Both the position numbers and the translations under genes were made by a program. 19,894 bases of DNA from an uncultured Collinsella sp. (GTDB taxonomy: Bacteria > Actinomycetota > Coriobacteriia > Coriobacteriales > Coriobacteriaceae), in assembly GCA_902495945.1 (NCBI GenBank), contig CABUZD010000021.1, positions 1-19,894 on the forward strand, given 5' to 3'. Shown here piece after piece: positions 5,510 through 15,034 of this stretch (positions within the stretch are counted from its first letter, which is position 1; the number at the start of each line of letters is the position of its first letter). Under the pieces are notes generated by a model. The model was not told where the DNA came from, searched no databases, and saw only the letters and a program-made list of their open reading frames with translations.

Positions 5510-5962
5510 ATGAGCATCAATCGAGTGAACATCACCGGTAACCTCACCCGCGATCCCGAGCTGCGCGCCACCGCCGGCGGAACCCAGGTTCTGTCCTTTG
5601 GCGTCGCCGTGAACGATCGTCGCCGCAACGCGCAGACTGGCGAGTGGGAGGACTATCCCAACTTTGTCGACTGCACTATGTTCGGCACCCGCGCCGAGGC
5701 CGTGAGCCGTTTCCTGGCAAAGGGAAACAAGGTCGCGATCGAGGGCAAGCTGCGCTACAGCTCTTGGGAGCGCGACGGCCAGCGCCGGAGCAAGCTTGAG
5801 GTCATCGTCGATGAGATCGAGTTTATGAGCTCCTGTGGTGGCCAGGGTGGCTACGACCAGGGCGGTTACGCCCCCGCAGCCCCCGCGCCCGCAGCACGTC
5901 CTGCCGCACCGGTGGCCACGCCGCCCGCGGTCGACGTCTACGATGAGGACATCCCGTTCTAA
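5510..5962 (+). CDS. ssb: Single-stranded DNA-binding protein
   Basis: 150 residues. Residues 1-110 form the OB-fold domain (MSINRVNITGNLTRDPELR, NFVDCTMFGTRAE, GNKVAIEGKLRYSSW). A flexible tail rich in G, Q, A and P follows, and the protein ends in the acidic tip DEDIPF, the usual docking site for replication and repair partners. It coats single-stranded DNA during replication and repair. The placement between the two genes of the S6/S18 complex is conserved across many bacteria and ties it to growth-linked expression. AGAGGAAG lies upstream of the ATG. Confidence 0.97.
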   Translation: MSINRVNITGNLTRDPELRATAGGTQVLSFGVAVNDRRRNAQTGEWEDYPNFVDCTMFGTRAEAVSRFLAKGNKVAIEGKLRYSSWERDGQRRSKLEVIVDEIEFMSSCGGQGGYDQGGYAPAAPAPAARPAAPVATPPAVDVYDEDIPF

Positions 5963-6034
5963 GGGTTGTTCACCTATTTTTGAGTGAGAGGCGGCTTCGG
6001 TTCGCCGAAGTTGCCAAATGAAAGGTATTTTGAC

Positions 6035-6301
6035 ATGGCTAATGATTTTTCTGCACGTCAGCCGCGTCGTAAGTACTGCCAGTTCTGCAAGGAGAACACT
6101 GAGTTCATCGACTATAAGGACACTCAGCTTCTCCGTAAGTACATGACCGACCGTGGCAAGATCAAGCCCCGTCGCGTCACTGGCGCTTGCACGCAGCATC
6201 AGCATGACATCGCCAACGCCATCAAGCGCGCCCGCGAGATGGCTCTCCTGCCGTACACCGTCCCCGTGGTTTCCTCTCGTGGCAACCGCGACCGCGGCTA
6301 A
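6035..6301 (+). CDS. rpsR: 30S ribosomal protein S18
   Basis: 88 residues, starting MANDFSARQPRRKYCQFC. The CxxC pair (15, 18) with a later Cys and His (GACTQHQH) suggests the zinc-binding form of S18. The core motif DYKDTQLLRKYMTDRGKI is typical. The start at 6035 is chosen over an in-frame ATG 51 bases upstream because GAAAGG lies 9 bases before it and homologous S18 proteins begin near here. It partners S6 in the ribosome and probably in operon control. 15 bases separate it from rplI. Confidence 0.96.
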   Translation: MANDFSARQPRRKYCQFCKENTEFIDYKDTQLLRKYMTDRGKIKPRRVTGACTQHQHDIANAIKRAREMALLPYTVPVVSSRGNRDRG

Positions 6302-6316
6302 GAAGGGAGACACATC

Positions 6317-6856
6317 ATGAAGGTTATTCTTCTCGATGAGATCAAGGGCAAGGGCGGCGAGGGTGACGTCGTAGAGGTCGCTCAGGGTTACGCTGAGAAC
6401 TTCCTGTTCCCCAAGAAGCTCGCTGTTGCCGCCACCAAGGGCAACCTCAAGCAGCTTGACGAGCGTCGCAACAACATCGCCAAGCGCGAGGCCGTCCGTC
6501 TGGCTACCGCCAACGAGACCAAGGCTGCCTTCGAGGGCAAGACGGTCACCGTTGACGTCAAGGTCGGCGACGAGGGCATCCTCTTTGGCTCCGTTACCGC
6601 CGCTATGATCGCTGACGCCATCAAGGCTCAGCTCGGTATGGACATCGACCGCAAGCGCGTCGAGCTCGGTAAGCCCATCAAGGTTGCCGGTGCCCACACC
6701 GTTGCCATCTCGCTGTACCGCGAGATCAAGGCCGAGGTTGTCGTTCTCGTCGGCGTTACTGCCGAGGAGCTCGCTGCCGAGGCTGAGGTCGAGGAGGCCG
6801 CTGAGGTCGCCGAGGCCGAGACCGCCGAGGTCGAGACTGAGGCTGCTGCCGAGTAG
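6317..6856 (+). CDS. rplI: 50S ribosomal protein L9
   Basis: 179 residues. The N-terminal rRNA-binding domain (MKVILLDEIKGKGGEGDVVEV, GYAENFLFPKKLA) and the C-terminal domain (GSVTAAMIADAI...ISLYREIKAEVVV) are both present. Typical L9 is about 150 residues; here about 30 extra residues (149-179) form an acidic tail made almost only of A, E, V and T. AGAAGGGAGA precedes the ATG. It is the last gene before the terminator at 6891. Confidence 0.96.
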   Translation: MKVILLDEIKGKGGEGDVVEVAQGYAENFLFPKKLAVAATKGNLKQLDERRNNIAKREAVRLATANETKAAFEGKTVTVDVKVGDEGILFGSVTAAMIADAIKAQLGMDIDRKRVELGKPIKVAGAHTVAISLYREIKAEVVVLVGVTAEELAAEAEVEEAAEVAEAETAEVETEAAAE

Positions 6857-6890
6857 CATTTGCTGCAACGCAACAATCTTGTTCTAAGAA

Positions 6891-6925
6891 GGGCGCTCTG
6901 GGAAACCAGGGCGCCCTTTTGCTTT
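6891..6925 (+). terminator. Intrinsic terminator of the rpsF operon
   Basis: GGGCGCTCTGG (6891-6901) pairs with CCAGGGCGCCC (6906-6916), with one G-U pair, around a GAAA tetraloop, followed by TTTTGCTTTTT. It lies 34 bases after the rplI stop. Confidence 0.92.
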
Positions 6926-7038
6926 TTGCGCTGAGTGAGTGTCATGGTGAACGTTGCGTCGAAGTCCTATATACGGGACCGGTCATCCGTTTGGTTCGGT
7001 GATGATTGGCGGCGCGCGGCGCGTTTTGGGACCGTGGC

Positions 7039-7047
7039 TGATACTAT
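7039..7047 (+). promoter_or_regulatory. Candidate extended -10 promoter of dnaB
   Basis: TGATACTAT has an extended -10 TG followed by TACTAT, 34 bases before the dnaB ATG, with no good -35. An alternative is TGGTGA (6945-6950), 17 bases, TATATA (6968-6973). One of the two is likely, because dnaB follows a strong terminator. Confidence 0.35.
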
Positions 7048-7080
7048 GGATGCTCGCAAGCGATATGAATGAGGATGCTC

Positions 7081-8472
7081 ATGGCATATGACGATAGGGA
7101 GACCGGGCTGACGGTTGAGGACCGCGGCTCAAAGTTGGGTCTTCCCCAAAACCAAGATGCAGAGGCCAATGTACTGGCCGCTATGCTGCTATCGCCCGAG
7201 GTGGTCGAAGAAGCCCAGGTCGAGCTGCAGCCCGATGACTTCTACCGGCCCATTCATAAGACCATCTATACCGCGATGGTCGATATGTACAACAGCCGCA
7301 TTCCCATCGACTCCATCTCGCTGATCGATTACCTACGAAGCATCAACAAGCTCGATGCCGTGGGCGGCGAAGCGTACATTTTGGAGTTGATGGGTCAGAC
7401 CCTGTCGCTCGTCAACTGGCAGCACCATGCCGCCATCGTTCGCCGCGACTCGATGCTGCGCGAGCTGATCGGCGCCACCAACGAGATCAACGCGCTGGCC
7501 TATAACGCCCCTACCGACACGAAAGAGGTTGTCGAGCTGGCCGAGAGCAAGCTGCTCAAGGTTACGGCGCGCGAGGTCAAGTCGAGCTACAAGACGTTGA
7601 CCGAGTTTATGGTCGAGGCCTATAACGAGGCCGAGGAAGTGTGCCAGGCCGGTGGCCAGGCTGCGGGCGTGCCCACGGGCTTCCCGTCGCTCGACCGCAT
7701 GCTCATGGGTTTCCGTGAGGGTCAGCTCATCATCATCGGCGCCCGTCCTGCTGTAGGTAAGACGTCGTTCGCTCTGAACCTGGCACTTAACGCTGCCGCT
7801 GCCGGATATACCGTCGGCTTCTTCTCGCTGGAGATGTCGGGCAAGGAAATTGCCCAGCGTCTGATTTGCGCCTACGCCATGATCTCGATCAGTGACTTTC
7901 GCATGGGCCGCATTAGCCCCGAGCAGTGGGCCAATATCAATGAGGCCACGCAGACCTTGTCCAAGCTCGATATTCTGATTGACGATACGCCCGGCACCAC
8001 AGTGACCGAGATTCGCGCCAAGAGCCGCCGTATGCTCCATAACAAGGAGAAGGCAATCATCATCCTGGACTACCTGCAGCTGGTGAGTCCTCCGCCGGGA
8101 CGCCGCTCCGAGAGCCGTACCGTCGAGGTTTCGGAGATGTCGCGTGGTCTGAAGATCATGGCCAAGGAGCTTAAGATCCCGCTCATCGCGCTGTCGCAGC
8201 TCTCGCGTCAGGTCGAATCCCGTACCGGCAAGCGTCCGCAGCTTTCCGACCTTCGTGAATCGGGCTCCATCGAGCAAGACGCCGATATCGTTATGTTCTT
8301 GGACCGCTCCGCCGACGAGGCCGAGGCCTCGCGCGACGATCGACCCGACGAGGGCGTTACGCGTATCGTCGTGGCCAAGAACCGTTCGGGCCCGATCGGC
8401 GACGTCGACCTGATGTTCCTGCCGGCATCCACCAAGTTCTATGAGCTTGATGGGGCACATGCCGAGGAGTAG
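7081..8472 (+). CDS. dnaB: Replicative DNA helicase DnaB
   Basis: 463 residues. The N-terminal domain (LPQNQDAEANVLAAMLLSPE onward) is followed by a linker and the RecA-like C-domain: Walker A GARPAVGKT (220-228), FSLEMSGKEIAQRL, Walker B IIILDYLQL with D330, and ALSQLSRQVE...RPQLSDLRESGSIEQDADIV. It unwinds DNA at the fork as a hexamer. No intein is present. Three ATGs lie close together (7069, 7075, 7081); the last is chosen because GAGGA sits 5 bases upstream of it. The gene has its own start region after the rplI terminator but keeps the actinobacterial order next to the ribosomal operon. Confidence 0.96.
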   Translation: MAYDDRETGLTVEDRGSKLGLPQNQDAEANVLAAMLLSPEVVEEAQVELQPDDFYRPIHKTIYTAMVDMYNSRIPIDSISLIDYLRSINKLDAVGGEAYILELMGQTLSLVNWQHHAAIVRRDSMLRELIGATNEINALAYNAPTDTKEVVELAESKLLKVTAREVKSSYKTLTEFMVEAYNEAEEVCQAGGQAAGVPTGFPSLDRMLMGFREGQLIIIGARPAVGKTSFALNLALNAAAAGYTVGFFSLEMSGKEIAQRLICAYAMISISDFRMGRISPEQWANINEATQTLSKLDILIDDTPGTTVTEIRAKSRRMLHNKEKAIIILDYLQLVSPPPGRRSESRTVEVSEMSRGLKIMAKELKIPLIALSQLSRQVESRTGKRPQLSDLRESGSIEQDADIVMFLDRSADEAEASRDDRPDEGVTRIVVAKNRSGPIGDVDLMFLPASTKFYELDGAHAEE

Positions 8473-8499
8473 GACAGGCGCCCGTTGCACGGGTATACT
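8471..8499 (+). promoter_or_regulatory. Promoter of purA
   Basis: AGGACA (8471-8476), a 17-base spacer and TATACT (8494-8499). The -35 overlaps the dnaB stop codon. The predicted start near 8506 leaves a leader of about 60 bases before purA, in which I see no known riboswitch. Confidence 0.55.
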
Positions 8500-8565
8500 G
8501 GGAATGTTTTGTGCTTCTGCGTGCCGGCGTGGCGCGTAGACAGTCCATGAATGTAAGGAGTAAAC

Positions 8566-9852
<1,287 letters not shown>

Positions 9853-9874
9853 TCGGGACTATTTGGTTATTGCG

Positions 9875-9916
9875 ATATACCCCTTTGCAGCCCGGACGGG
9901 CGGCCGAGGGGTATAT
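9875..9916 (+). terminator. Hairpin between purA and purD, possible terminator
   Basis: ATATACCCCT (9875-9884) and AGGGGTATAT (9907-9916) pair perfectly over 10 bases and enclose a GC-rich loop with a smaller GCCC/GGGC pairing. TTTGCTTG follows, so the T-tract is weak. It may end purA transcription or attenuate it ahead of purD. Confidence 0.5.
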
Positions 9917-9970
9917 TTGCTTGCAAAGGGCTCGCGCGGAGCGGGCCATTCATCCATAGAGGAGGCACCC

Positions 9971-11275
9971 TTGAAGGCGGACACTCAAACCATCGACATC
10001 CTGTTGTTGGGCAGCGGCGGCCGCGAGCATGCTCTGGCAGCCAAGCTCGCAGCATCACCGCGCGCCGGCAAGCTCTACATCGCGCCGGGTAACGGCGGCA
10101 CCGCGAGCTGCGGCGAGAACGTGGTTCTCGACGACTGCGATCCTGCGGCCGTGGCGGCGTTTGCTCAGAGCCACGGATGCGGACTCGTGGTAATTGGCCC
10201 CGAGGCTCCGCTCGTGGCGGGCGTGGCCGACGCCGTGCGCGCGGCGGGTATTCCCTGCTTTGGCCCGGGTGCCGAGGGCGCCCAGATGGAGGGCTCCAAG
10301 CTGTTCTCCAAGCAGCTCATGGAGCGTGCGGGCATTCCGACGGCAGCTTATGGTTCGTTTACCGACGAGGCTTCGGCTCTCGCCTACGTGCGCGAGCAGG
10401 GCGCCCCGCTGGTCGTCAAGGCCGACGGCCTTGCCGCGGGCAAGGGCGTTATCGTGGCGACCGAACTTGAGCAGGCCGAGGAGGCCGTGCGCGAGTGCTT
10501 TGCCGGCACCTTTGGCGATGCCGGCAACACCGTGGTTATCGAGGAGATGCTCGTTGGTCCCGAGTGCTCGCTGCTGGCCTTTACCGACGGCAAGACCGTG
10601 CGCCCCATGGCCACCTCGCAGGACCACAAGCGCGCGCTCGAGGGCGACAAGGGTCCCAACACCGGTGGCATGGGCGTCTACAGCCCGGTGCCCATCGTGA
10701 CTGACGAGGAGCACGCCACCATGGTGAAGGTCATGGAGCAGACCGTGGCCGAGCTCGCTGCCGAGGGTATCGACTACCGCGGCTGCCTGTACGGCGGCTT
10801 TATGCTCACGCCTGCCGGCCCCAAGGTGCTGGAGTTCAACGCCCGCTTTGGCGACCCCGAGACGCAGGTCGTGCTGCCGCGCCTTAAGAACGACCTGGTC
10901 GAGGTCATGCTCGCCTGCGCCAACTGCGAGCTCGATCAGATTGAGCTCGACTGGCGTGACGAGTGGGCCGTGGCCGTTGTCCTGACGAGTGCAGGCTATC
11001 CCGGCGGCTACGAGAAGGGCAAGGTCATCACCGGTATCGCCGATGCCGAGGCCATGGAGAACGTGACCGTGTACCACGCGGGCACTGCCGTGGTGGACGG
11101 CCAGCTCGTGACCAATGGTGGCCGCGTGCTTGCCGTGACCGCTCTGGGTGACACGTTCGAGAACGCTCGCAACCTTGCCTACGAGGCCTGCGAGAAGATT
11201 GATTTTGAGGGCAAGACCCTGCGTCACGACATCGGCCTGCGCGCGCTGCGCGGCCGCGACGCCTGGGATGCCTAA
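9971..11275 (+). CDS. purD: Phosphoribosylamine-glycine ligase (GAR synthetase)
   Basis: 434 residues. It makes glycinamide ribonucleotide, the second step of purine synthesis. The N-domain has LLLGSGGREHALA (11-23); the ATP-grasp part has PLVVKADGLAAGKGVIVA and GPECSLLAFTDG; the metal and substrate site GGFMLTPAGPKVLEFNARFGDPETQ is intact. The start is TTG at 9971, set by GAGGAGG 5 bases upstream; no in-frame ATG lies near, and the frame continues open upstream into purA only by chance. It is followed after 21 bases by the NUDIX gene. Confidence 0.96.
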   Translation: MKADTQTIDILLLGSGGREHALAAKLAASPRAGKLYIAPGNGGTASCGENVVLDDCDPAAVAAFAQSHGCGLVVIGPEAPLVAGVADAVRAAGIPCFGPGAEGAQMEGSKLFSKQLMERAGIPTAAYGSFTDEASALAYVREQGAPLVVKADGLAAGKGVIVATELEQAEEAVRECFAGTFGDAGNTVVIEEMLVGPECSLLAFTDGKTVRPMATSQDHKRALEGDKGPNTGGMGVYSPVPIVTDEEHATMVKVMEQTVAELAAEGIDYRGCLYGGFMLTPAGPKVLEFNARFGDPETQVVLPRLKNDLVEVMLACANCELDQIELDWRDEWAVAVVLTSAGYPGGYEKGKVITGIADAEAMENVTVYHAGTAVVDGQLVTNGGRVLAVTALGDTFENARNLAYEACEKIDFEGKTLRHDIGLRALRGRDAWDA

Positions 11276-11296
11276 AATCCGAGAGGAATGAGACGG

Positions 11297-11992
11297 ATGG
11301 ACGAGAAGAACGAAGAGCTCGTGGACGCGCAGATCGTCGAAGAGGACAGCCGCATGTATGGGCACGCCGAGGGCGAGCCTGGTGGCGAGGTCGCTGACGA
11401 GCCGGTGCTGGTGCTGGGCGACGACGACCCGCACGATGCCGAGCTGCACGAGAAGATTCTTTCGGAGGAGTGCGCCTGGAAGGGCAAGATCCTCGACGTC
11501 CACCGTCTTGAGGTCGAGCTGCCCAACGGTCACCGCAGCGCCCGCGATATCGTTCGCCATCCGGGTGCGGCGGCCGTTGTGGCACTGACCGAGAGCGGCA
11601 AGATCGTACTGGTGCGTCAGTACCGCACCGCCATCGACCGCGTGACGGTCGAGATTCCCGCCGGCAAGCTCGATTCAGGCGAGGACCCGCTCGATTGCGC
11701 CAAGCGCGAACTGCATGAGGAGACGGGCTTTAGGGCTGGTCGTATTCGCTTTTTGACGTCGATTGTCACGTCCTGCGGTTTTTGCGATGAGATCATCCAC
11801 ATCTACTTGGCTACCAAGCTCGAGTTTGATGCGCCCAACCCCGATGATGACGAGTTTGTCAACGTGGACCTGGTGCCGCTGCACGAGCTGATCGACGCCG
11901 TGCTCGACGGCAAGATCGAAGACGCCAAGACCGTCGTAGGCGCCTTGGCCTGCGATAGCATCGCGCACCGCCTTGGGAGCGCGGAGCTTTAA
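11297..11992 (+). CDS. NUDIX hydrolase, ADP-ribose pyrophosphatase-like
   Basis: 231 residues. A complete NUDIX box spans 123-145 (G-x5-E-x7-REL-x-EE-x-GF). With upstream RQYRTAIDRVTVEIPAGK and downstream TSCGFCDEIIHIYLA, it resembles ADP-ribose pyrophosphatases, which split ADP-ribose into AMP and ribose 5-phosphate. Residues 1-60 are an extra acidic, probably disordered extension not needed for that fold. The ATG at 11297 is preferred over 11288, because GAGAGGA touches the earlier ATG directly but is about 9 bases from this one. It is probably co-transcribed with purD. The true substrate could be another nucleoside diphosphate derivative. Confidence 0.88.
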   Translation: MDEKNEELVDAQIVEEDSRMYGHAEGEPGGEVADEPVLVLGDDDPHDAELHEKILSEECAWKGKILDVHRLEVELPNGHRSARDIVRHPGAAAVVALTESGKIVLVRQYRTAIDRVTVEIPAGKLDSGEDPLDCAKRELHEETGFRAGRIRFLTSIVTSCGFCDEIIHIYLATKLEFDAPNPDDDEFVNVDLVPLHELIDAVLDGKIEDAKTVVGALACDSIAHRLGSAEL

Positions 11993-12004
11993 CGAGTGGG
12001 GATA

Positions 12005-12043
12005 GCCCTGGGACAAGTACTACTGATTGCTTTGTCTCAGGGC
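12005..12043 (+). terminator. Hairpin between NUDIX gene and ABC exporter
   Basis: GCCCTGGGACAA (12005-12016) pairs with TTGTCTCAGGGC (12032-12043) over 12 positions with one G-U pair; the loop is 15 bases. No T-run follows at once (CTTACGTTGC), so it could be a weak terminator, an attenuator or an mRNA processing site. Confidence 0.45.
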
Positions 12044-12074
12044 CTTACGTTGCTGATATTTCTTTGAGGATCAC

Positions 12075-13847
12075 ATGCTGAAAAGGTTTTTGTCTTATTA
12101 CAAGCCCCAGATGGGGCTTTTTGTTGCTGATACTGTTTGCGCTCTGGTGCTTGCCGCCATCGACCTTGCGTTTCCCATCATTCTGCGCAATCTGACCGGC
12201 GGGCTCTTTACCCAGGGACAGGCTGCTATTATGCAGGCGCTCGGTATGATCGCGGTGGGCTTGGTGCTGATGTATGCCATCCGCTGCGCCTGCCGCTACT
12301 TTGTGAGCTATTGGGGTCACGTGATGGGCGCGCGCATGGAGTCCAAGATGCGCGAGGACCTGTTCGACCAGTATGAGCGCTTTAGCTTTGCGTACTTCGA
12401 CCGCAACAGCTCGGGCGACATGATGAGCCGCGTGGTCAACGACCTGTTCGATATCTGCGAGGCGGCGCACCACGTGCCCGAGTGGATCATCATCTGCGGC
12501 ATCGAGATTATCGGCTCGTTTGTGATTCTCTTTACCATCGCCCCGGTGCTGGCGCTCGCCATGGCCGTGGTGACGGCGGCGTTTGCGGTCATCATGTTTT
12601 GGCAGAACATGCGCATGCGCGAGGTCTTTAGCGACAACCGCAAAAAAATCAGCGGCATCAATGCGCAGCTGCAGGATTCGCTGGCGGGCATGCGCGTGGT
12701 CAAGAGCTTTGCCAATGAGGAGACCGAACGCTTCAAGTTCCGCGCCTCCAACAATCGCTACCTTTCGTCCAAGGAGAACATGTATCACGCCATGGGCGTC
12801 TATACCGCGACGTATGGCCTGCTCTCGGGTGTGCTCTATGTGATCGTGGTGCTGCTGGGCGGCTGGCTGGTCGCCCAGGGACAGCTGCAGGCGGTCGATA
12901 TGGCGACCTTCGCGCTCTACATTTCGCTGTTCTGCACGCCGCTCGAGACACTCGTCAATTCGGCCGAAACGTATCAGAAGGCTATCGCCGGCTTTAAGCG
13001 TATGGACGAGGTGCTCTCGACCGCGCCGGATATCCAGGACAAGCCGGGCGCCACGGATCTGCAGGTGACTGCCGGCGCCGTGGAGTATCACGACGTGTGC
13101 TTTAACTACGAGGATGTTGAGCTGGGCGAGGGCGATGCCGACGAGCGTCCCGTTATCGACCATATGGACCTGTCCATCAAGCCCGGGCAGACCATCGCTT
13201 TGGTTGGCCCTTCGGGCGGTGGCAAGTCCACGACCTGTTCGCTGCTGCCGCGCTTTTATGACGTGGCTGCCGGATCCATTAGCATCGACGGCCAAGACGT
13301 GCGCGATGTGACGCAGCAGAGCCTGCGCCGTGCCATCGGCCTGGTGCAGCAGGATGTCTATCTGTTTGACGGTACGATTGGCGAGAACATCGCCTACGGC
13401 AAGCCGGGCGCTACAGCGGAAGAGATCGCCGAGGCCGCCCGTCGCGCCAACATCGATGCCTTTATCGAGTCGCTTCCACAGGGCTATGACACGGTCGTGG
13501 GCGAGCGCGGCAGCCGTCTTTCGGGCGGACAGAAGCAGCGCGTTGCCATCGCGCGCGTGTTTCTCAAGAACCCCAAGATCCTGATTTTGGACGAGGCGAC
13601 GAGTGCTTTGGATAACGAGAGCGAGGAGGCAGTCCAGGAGTCGCTCGAAGAGCTGGCACGCGGCCGCACCACGATTATCATCGCCCACCGCCTCTCGACT
13701 ATTAAACATGCCGATGAGATTGCGACCGTTGAGCATGGTCGCGTTGTGGAGCGTGGCACGCACGAGGAGCTTCTCGCCCGTGGCGGCACCTATGCCCGTT
13801 ACTATCGAATGCAGTTCGAAGGTGCGCGTGCGCACGAGCTCGACTGA
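12075..13847 (+). CDS. ABC exporter, fused membrane and ATPase domains (MsbA-like half transporter)
   Basis: 590 residues. Residues 1-310 hold six membrane segments with the coupling-type motif DNRKKISGINAQLQDSLAGMRVVKSF. The ATPase domain has Walker A GPSGGGKST (378-386), Q-loop VQQDVYLFDGTI, signature LSGGQ (482-486), Walker B LILDEATS with D506 and E507, and the switch histidine in IIAHRLST. All catalytic residues are intact. As a half transporter it should work as a homodimer, since no second half is adjacent. Substrate is not predictable; drugs, lipids or peptides are all possible. GAGGA lies 4 bases before the ATG. The next gene starts 19 bases later and may be in the same transcript. 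Confidence 0.93.
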   Translation: MLKRFLSYYKPQMGLFVADTVCALVLAAIDLAFPIILRNLTGGLFTQGQAAIMQALGMIAVGLVLMYAIRCACRYFVSYWGHVMGARMESKMREDLFDQYERFSFAYFDRNSSGDMMSRVVNDLFDICEAAHHVPEWIIICGIEIIGSFVILFTIAPVLALAMAVVTAAFAVIMFWQNMRMREVFSDNRKKISGINAQLQDSLAGMRVVKSFANEETERFKFRASNNRYLSSKENMYHAMGVYTATYGLLSGVLYVIVVLLGGWLVAQGQLQAVDMATFALYISLFCTPLETLVNSAETYQKAIAGFKRMDEVLSTAPDIQDKPGATDLQVTAGAVEYHDVCFNYEDVELGEGDADERPVIDHMDLSIKPGQTIALVGPSGGGKSTTCSLLPRFYDVAAGSISIDGQDVRDVTQQSLRRAIGLVQQDVYLFDGTIGENIAYGKPGATAEEIAEAARRANIDAFIESLPQGYDTVVGERGSRLSGGQKQRVAIARVFLKNPKILILDEATSALDNESEEAVQESLEELARGRTTIIIAHRLSTIKHADEIATVEHGRVVERGTHEELLARGGTYARYYRMQFEGARAHELD

Positions 13848-13866
13848 TTGATATGACAGGAAGTTT

Positions 13867-14832
13867 ATGGCTGACAAGAACCCTTTGACTCCGGAAGAAG
13901 TGACGGAGTTATTCTCCGAAATCGATGCATCCGGTGTCTTGGATCCCACGCTTGCCAAAAAGCGCACCGAGCGCATGCGCGAGAAGGAGGCGGCGGCCAA
14001 GCGCGGTGACAAAGCGGCGCTAGCGCAGCTGCGCAGCGAGGACCGCGCGAGCCAGGCAAAACATATCGACCCGCTGTCCGAGGACGATCCTTCGGGCTCG
14101 CAGGTGAGCCATACCATTACGAAGACCGCGATGGCCGTGGTCATCGGTATTTTGGTGCTGATCGTGGGCATGCAGATTGGCTACGGCGTGATGCGTCGTC
14201 TGAACACCGCCAACCTGTCCGAGAGCGTTTCGGTCGATACCGTTTCGACGGCGCTGAAGGGCGGCCTTGAGTGGGGCAACGGCTTTACGCAGTTCCCGCT
14301 CGACTTTACCGTCGATGAAGCCGATGAGCGTACGGGCACGGTCGAGGTGACGGTGTTGGACACATCGTCTGCCAACGAGCTCGAGCTGCTGTCCAACGGG
14401 CAGATTCAGGCCGCGGCACTTGCGACCAATGCGCTGCTCAACGATAAAATCGACCGCGTGGTGTATAACGTTCACGCCTATATCGACGAGGATAGCAACA
14501 TTCAGCACGATTCCTTCTTTGGCATGTTTCCCGCCCAGGGCCACCAGAGCGCCATCCTGACGTTTGTGTGGACCAAGAGCTCATCCAACGCCACGAATAT
14601 CGACTGGAAGATGCGCATCGTGAGTATGGATGACACCATCGCCGAGCGCATTCAAAAACAGGTGAACTCGGTGTCGTCGTTGATTGAGGACCCGGTGGTG
14701 AGCCAGACCAAGATTGACGAGGAAAAGGACGAACGTGACCTGGAACATCGTCTGCATGGCCGCGAGATTTTCCGCGGCGGCAAGCCCGATCGCTCACCGT
14801 CCGATCTGCTGGAACAGGACAAGAAAAAGTAA
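13867..14832 (+). CDS. Single-span membrane protein of unknown function
   Basis: 321 residues, not recognised. Residues 1-82 are charged and rich in K, E and A (TERMREKEAAAKRGDKAALAQL), probably helical and cytoplasmic. One membrane segment (about 88-109, TAMAVVIGILVLIVGMQIGYGVM) is followed by an extracytoplasmic domain of about 160 residues with beta-like strands (FPLDFTVDEADERTGTVEVTVLD; SAILTFVWTKS). A charged tail ends HGREIFRGGKPDRSPSDLLEQDKKK. AGGAAG precedes the ATG. It follows the ABC exporter by 19 bases and ends at a strong terminator, so it may be an accessory of that exporter; that is only context. Conservation in Coriobacteriia is my expectation, not shown. Confidence 0.85.
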   Translation: MADKNPLTPEEVTELFSEIDASGVLDPTLAKKRTERMREKEAAAKRGDKAALAQLRSEDRASQAKHIDPLSEDDPSGSQVSHTITKTAMAVVIGILVLIVGMQIGYGVMRRLNTANLSESVSVDTVSTALKGGLEWGNGFTQFPLDFTVDEADERTGTVEVTVLDTSSANELELLSNGQIQAAALATNALLNDKIDRVVYNVHAYIDEDSNIQHDSFFGMFPAQGHQSAILTFVWTKSSSNATNIDWKMRIVSMDDTIAERIQKQVNSVSSLIEDPVVSQTKIDEEKDERDLEHRLHGREIFRGGKPDRSPSDLLEQDKKK

Positions 14833-14838
14833 GAGGCC

Positions 14839-14879
14839 ATCATCCCGCGTGAGCCACAAGCCCACGCGGGATGATTTTT
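14839..14879 (+). terminator. Intrinsic terminator
   Basis: ATCATCCCGCGTG (14839-14851) and CACGCGGGATGAT (14863-14875) pair perfectly over 13 bases, followed by five T. It lies 6 bases after the stop of the membrane-protein gene and isolates carAB from upstream transcription. Confidence 0.95.
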
Positions 14880-14901
14880 CTGGGACGGGGATTAAAAAAA
14901 C

Positions 14902-14923
14902 ATTATGCATAGAAAGTCATAAT
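14902..14923 (+). promoter_or_regulatory. AT-rich inverted repeat upstream of carAB, possible operator
   Basis: ATTATG (14902-14907) and CATAAT (14918-14923) form an inverted repeat with a 10-base spacer; it overlaps the palindrome TATGCATA (14904-14911). AT-rich 18-bp operators of this general look are bound by ArgR, a common regulator of carAB because carbamoyl phosphate also feeds arginine. The match to the ARG-box consensus is partial. Confidence 0.35.
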
Positions 14924-14953
14924 TATCATTTCGTAAACATTTCGATGAAATTA

Positions 14954-14982
14954 ACGCCATGAGGCATGCTTGCGGTTACAAT
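14954..14982 (+). promoter_or_regulatory. Promoter of carAB
   Basis: -10 TACAAT (14977-14982) matches 5/6; the -35 ACGCCA (14954-14959) at 17 bases matches only 3/6. The start near 14989 leaves a leader of about 52 bases that consists mostly of the PyrR-type hairpin. Confidence 0.55.
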
Positions 14983-15003
14983 ACCGCGAGGCCTAACTAC
15001 ACA

Positions 15004-15034
15004 CCTTTAAGCCGGTCCTGTGAGACCGGGAAGG
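15004..15034 (+). promoter_or_regulatory. PyrR-binding hairpin over the carA ribosome-binding site
   Basis: CCGGTC (15012-15017) pairs with GACCGG (15024-15029) around the loop CTGTGA. The segment TCCTGTGAGACC fits the PyrR recognition pattern UCCNGNGAGRY. A lower stem pairs CCTT (15004-15007) with AAGG (15031-15034), which is part of the carA Shine-Dalgarno AAGGAG. In mycobacteria PyrR with UMP is known to repress translation through such a hairpin; the same is inferred here. No antiterminator or terminator fold is visible, which fits translational control. Confidence 0.82.

Noticed and set aside
12045..14171. A 708-codon minus-strand frame over the ABC exporter and the next gene.
   Set aside because: The plus strand has intact Walker A, signature and Walker B motifs; the minus frame shows none and crosses two real genes.
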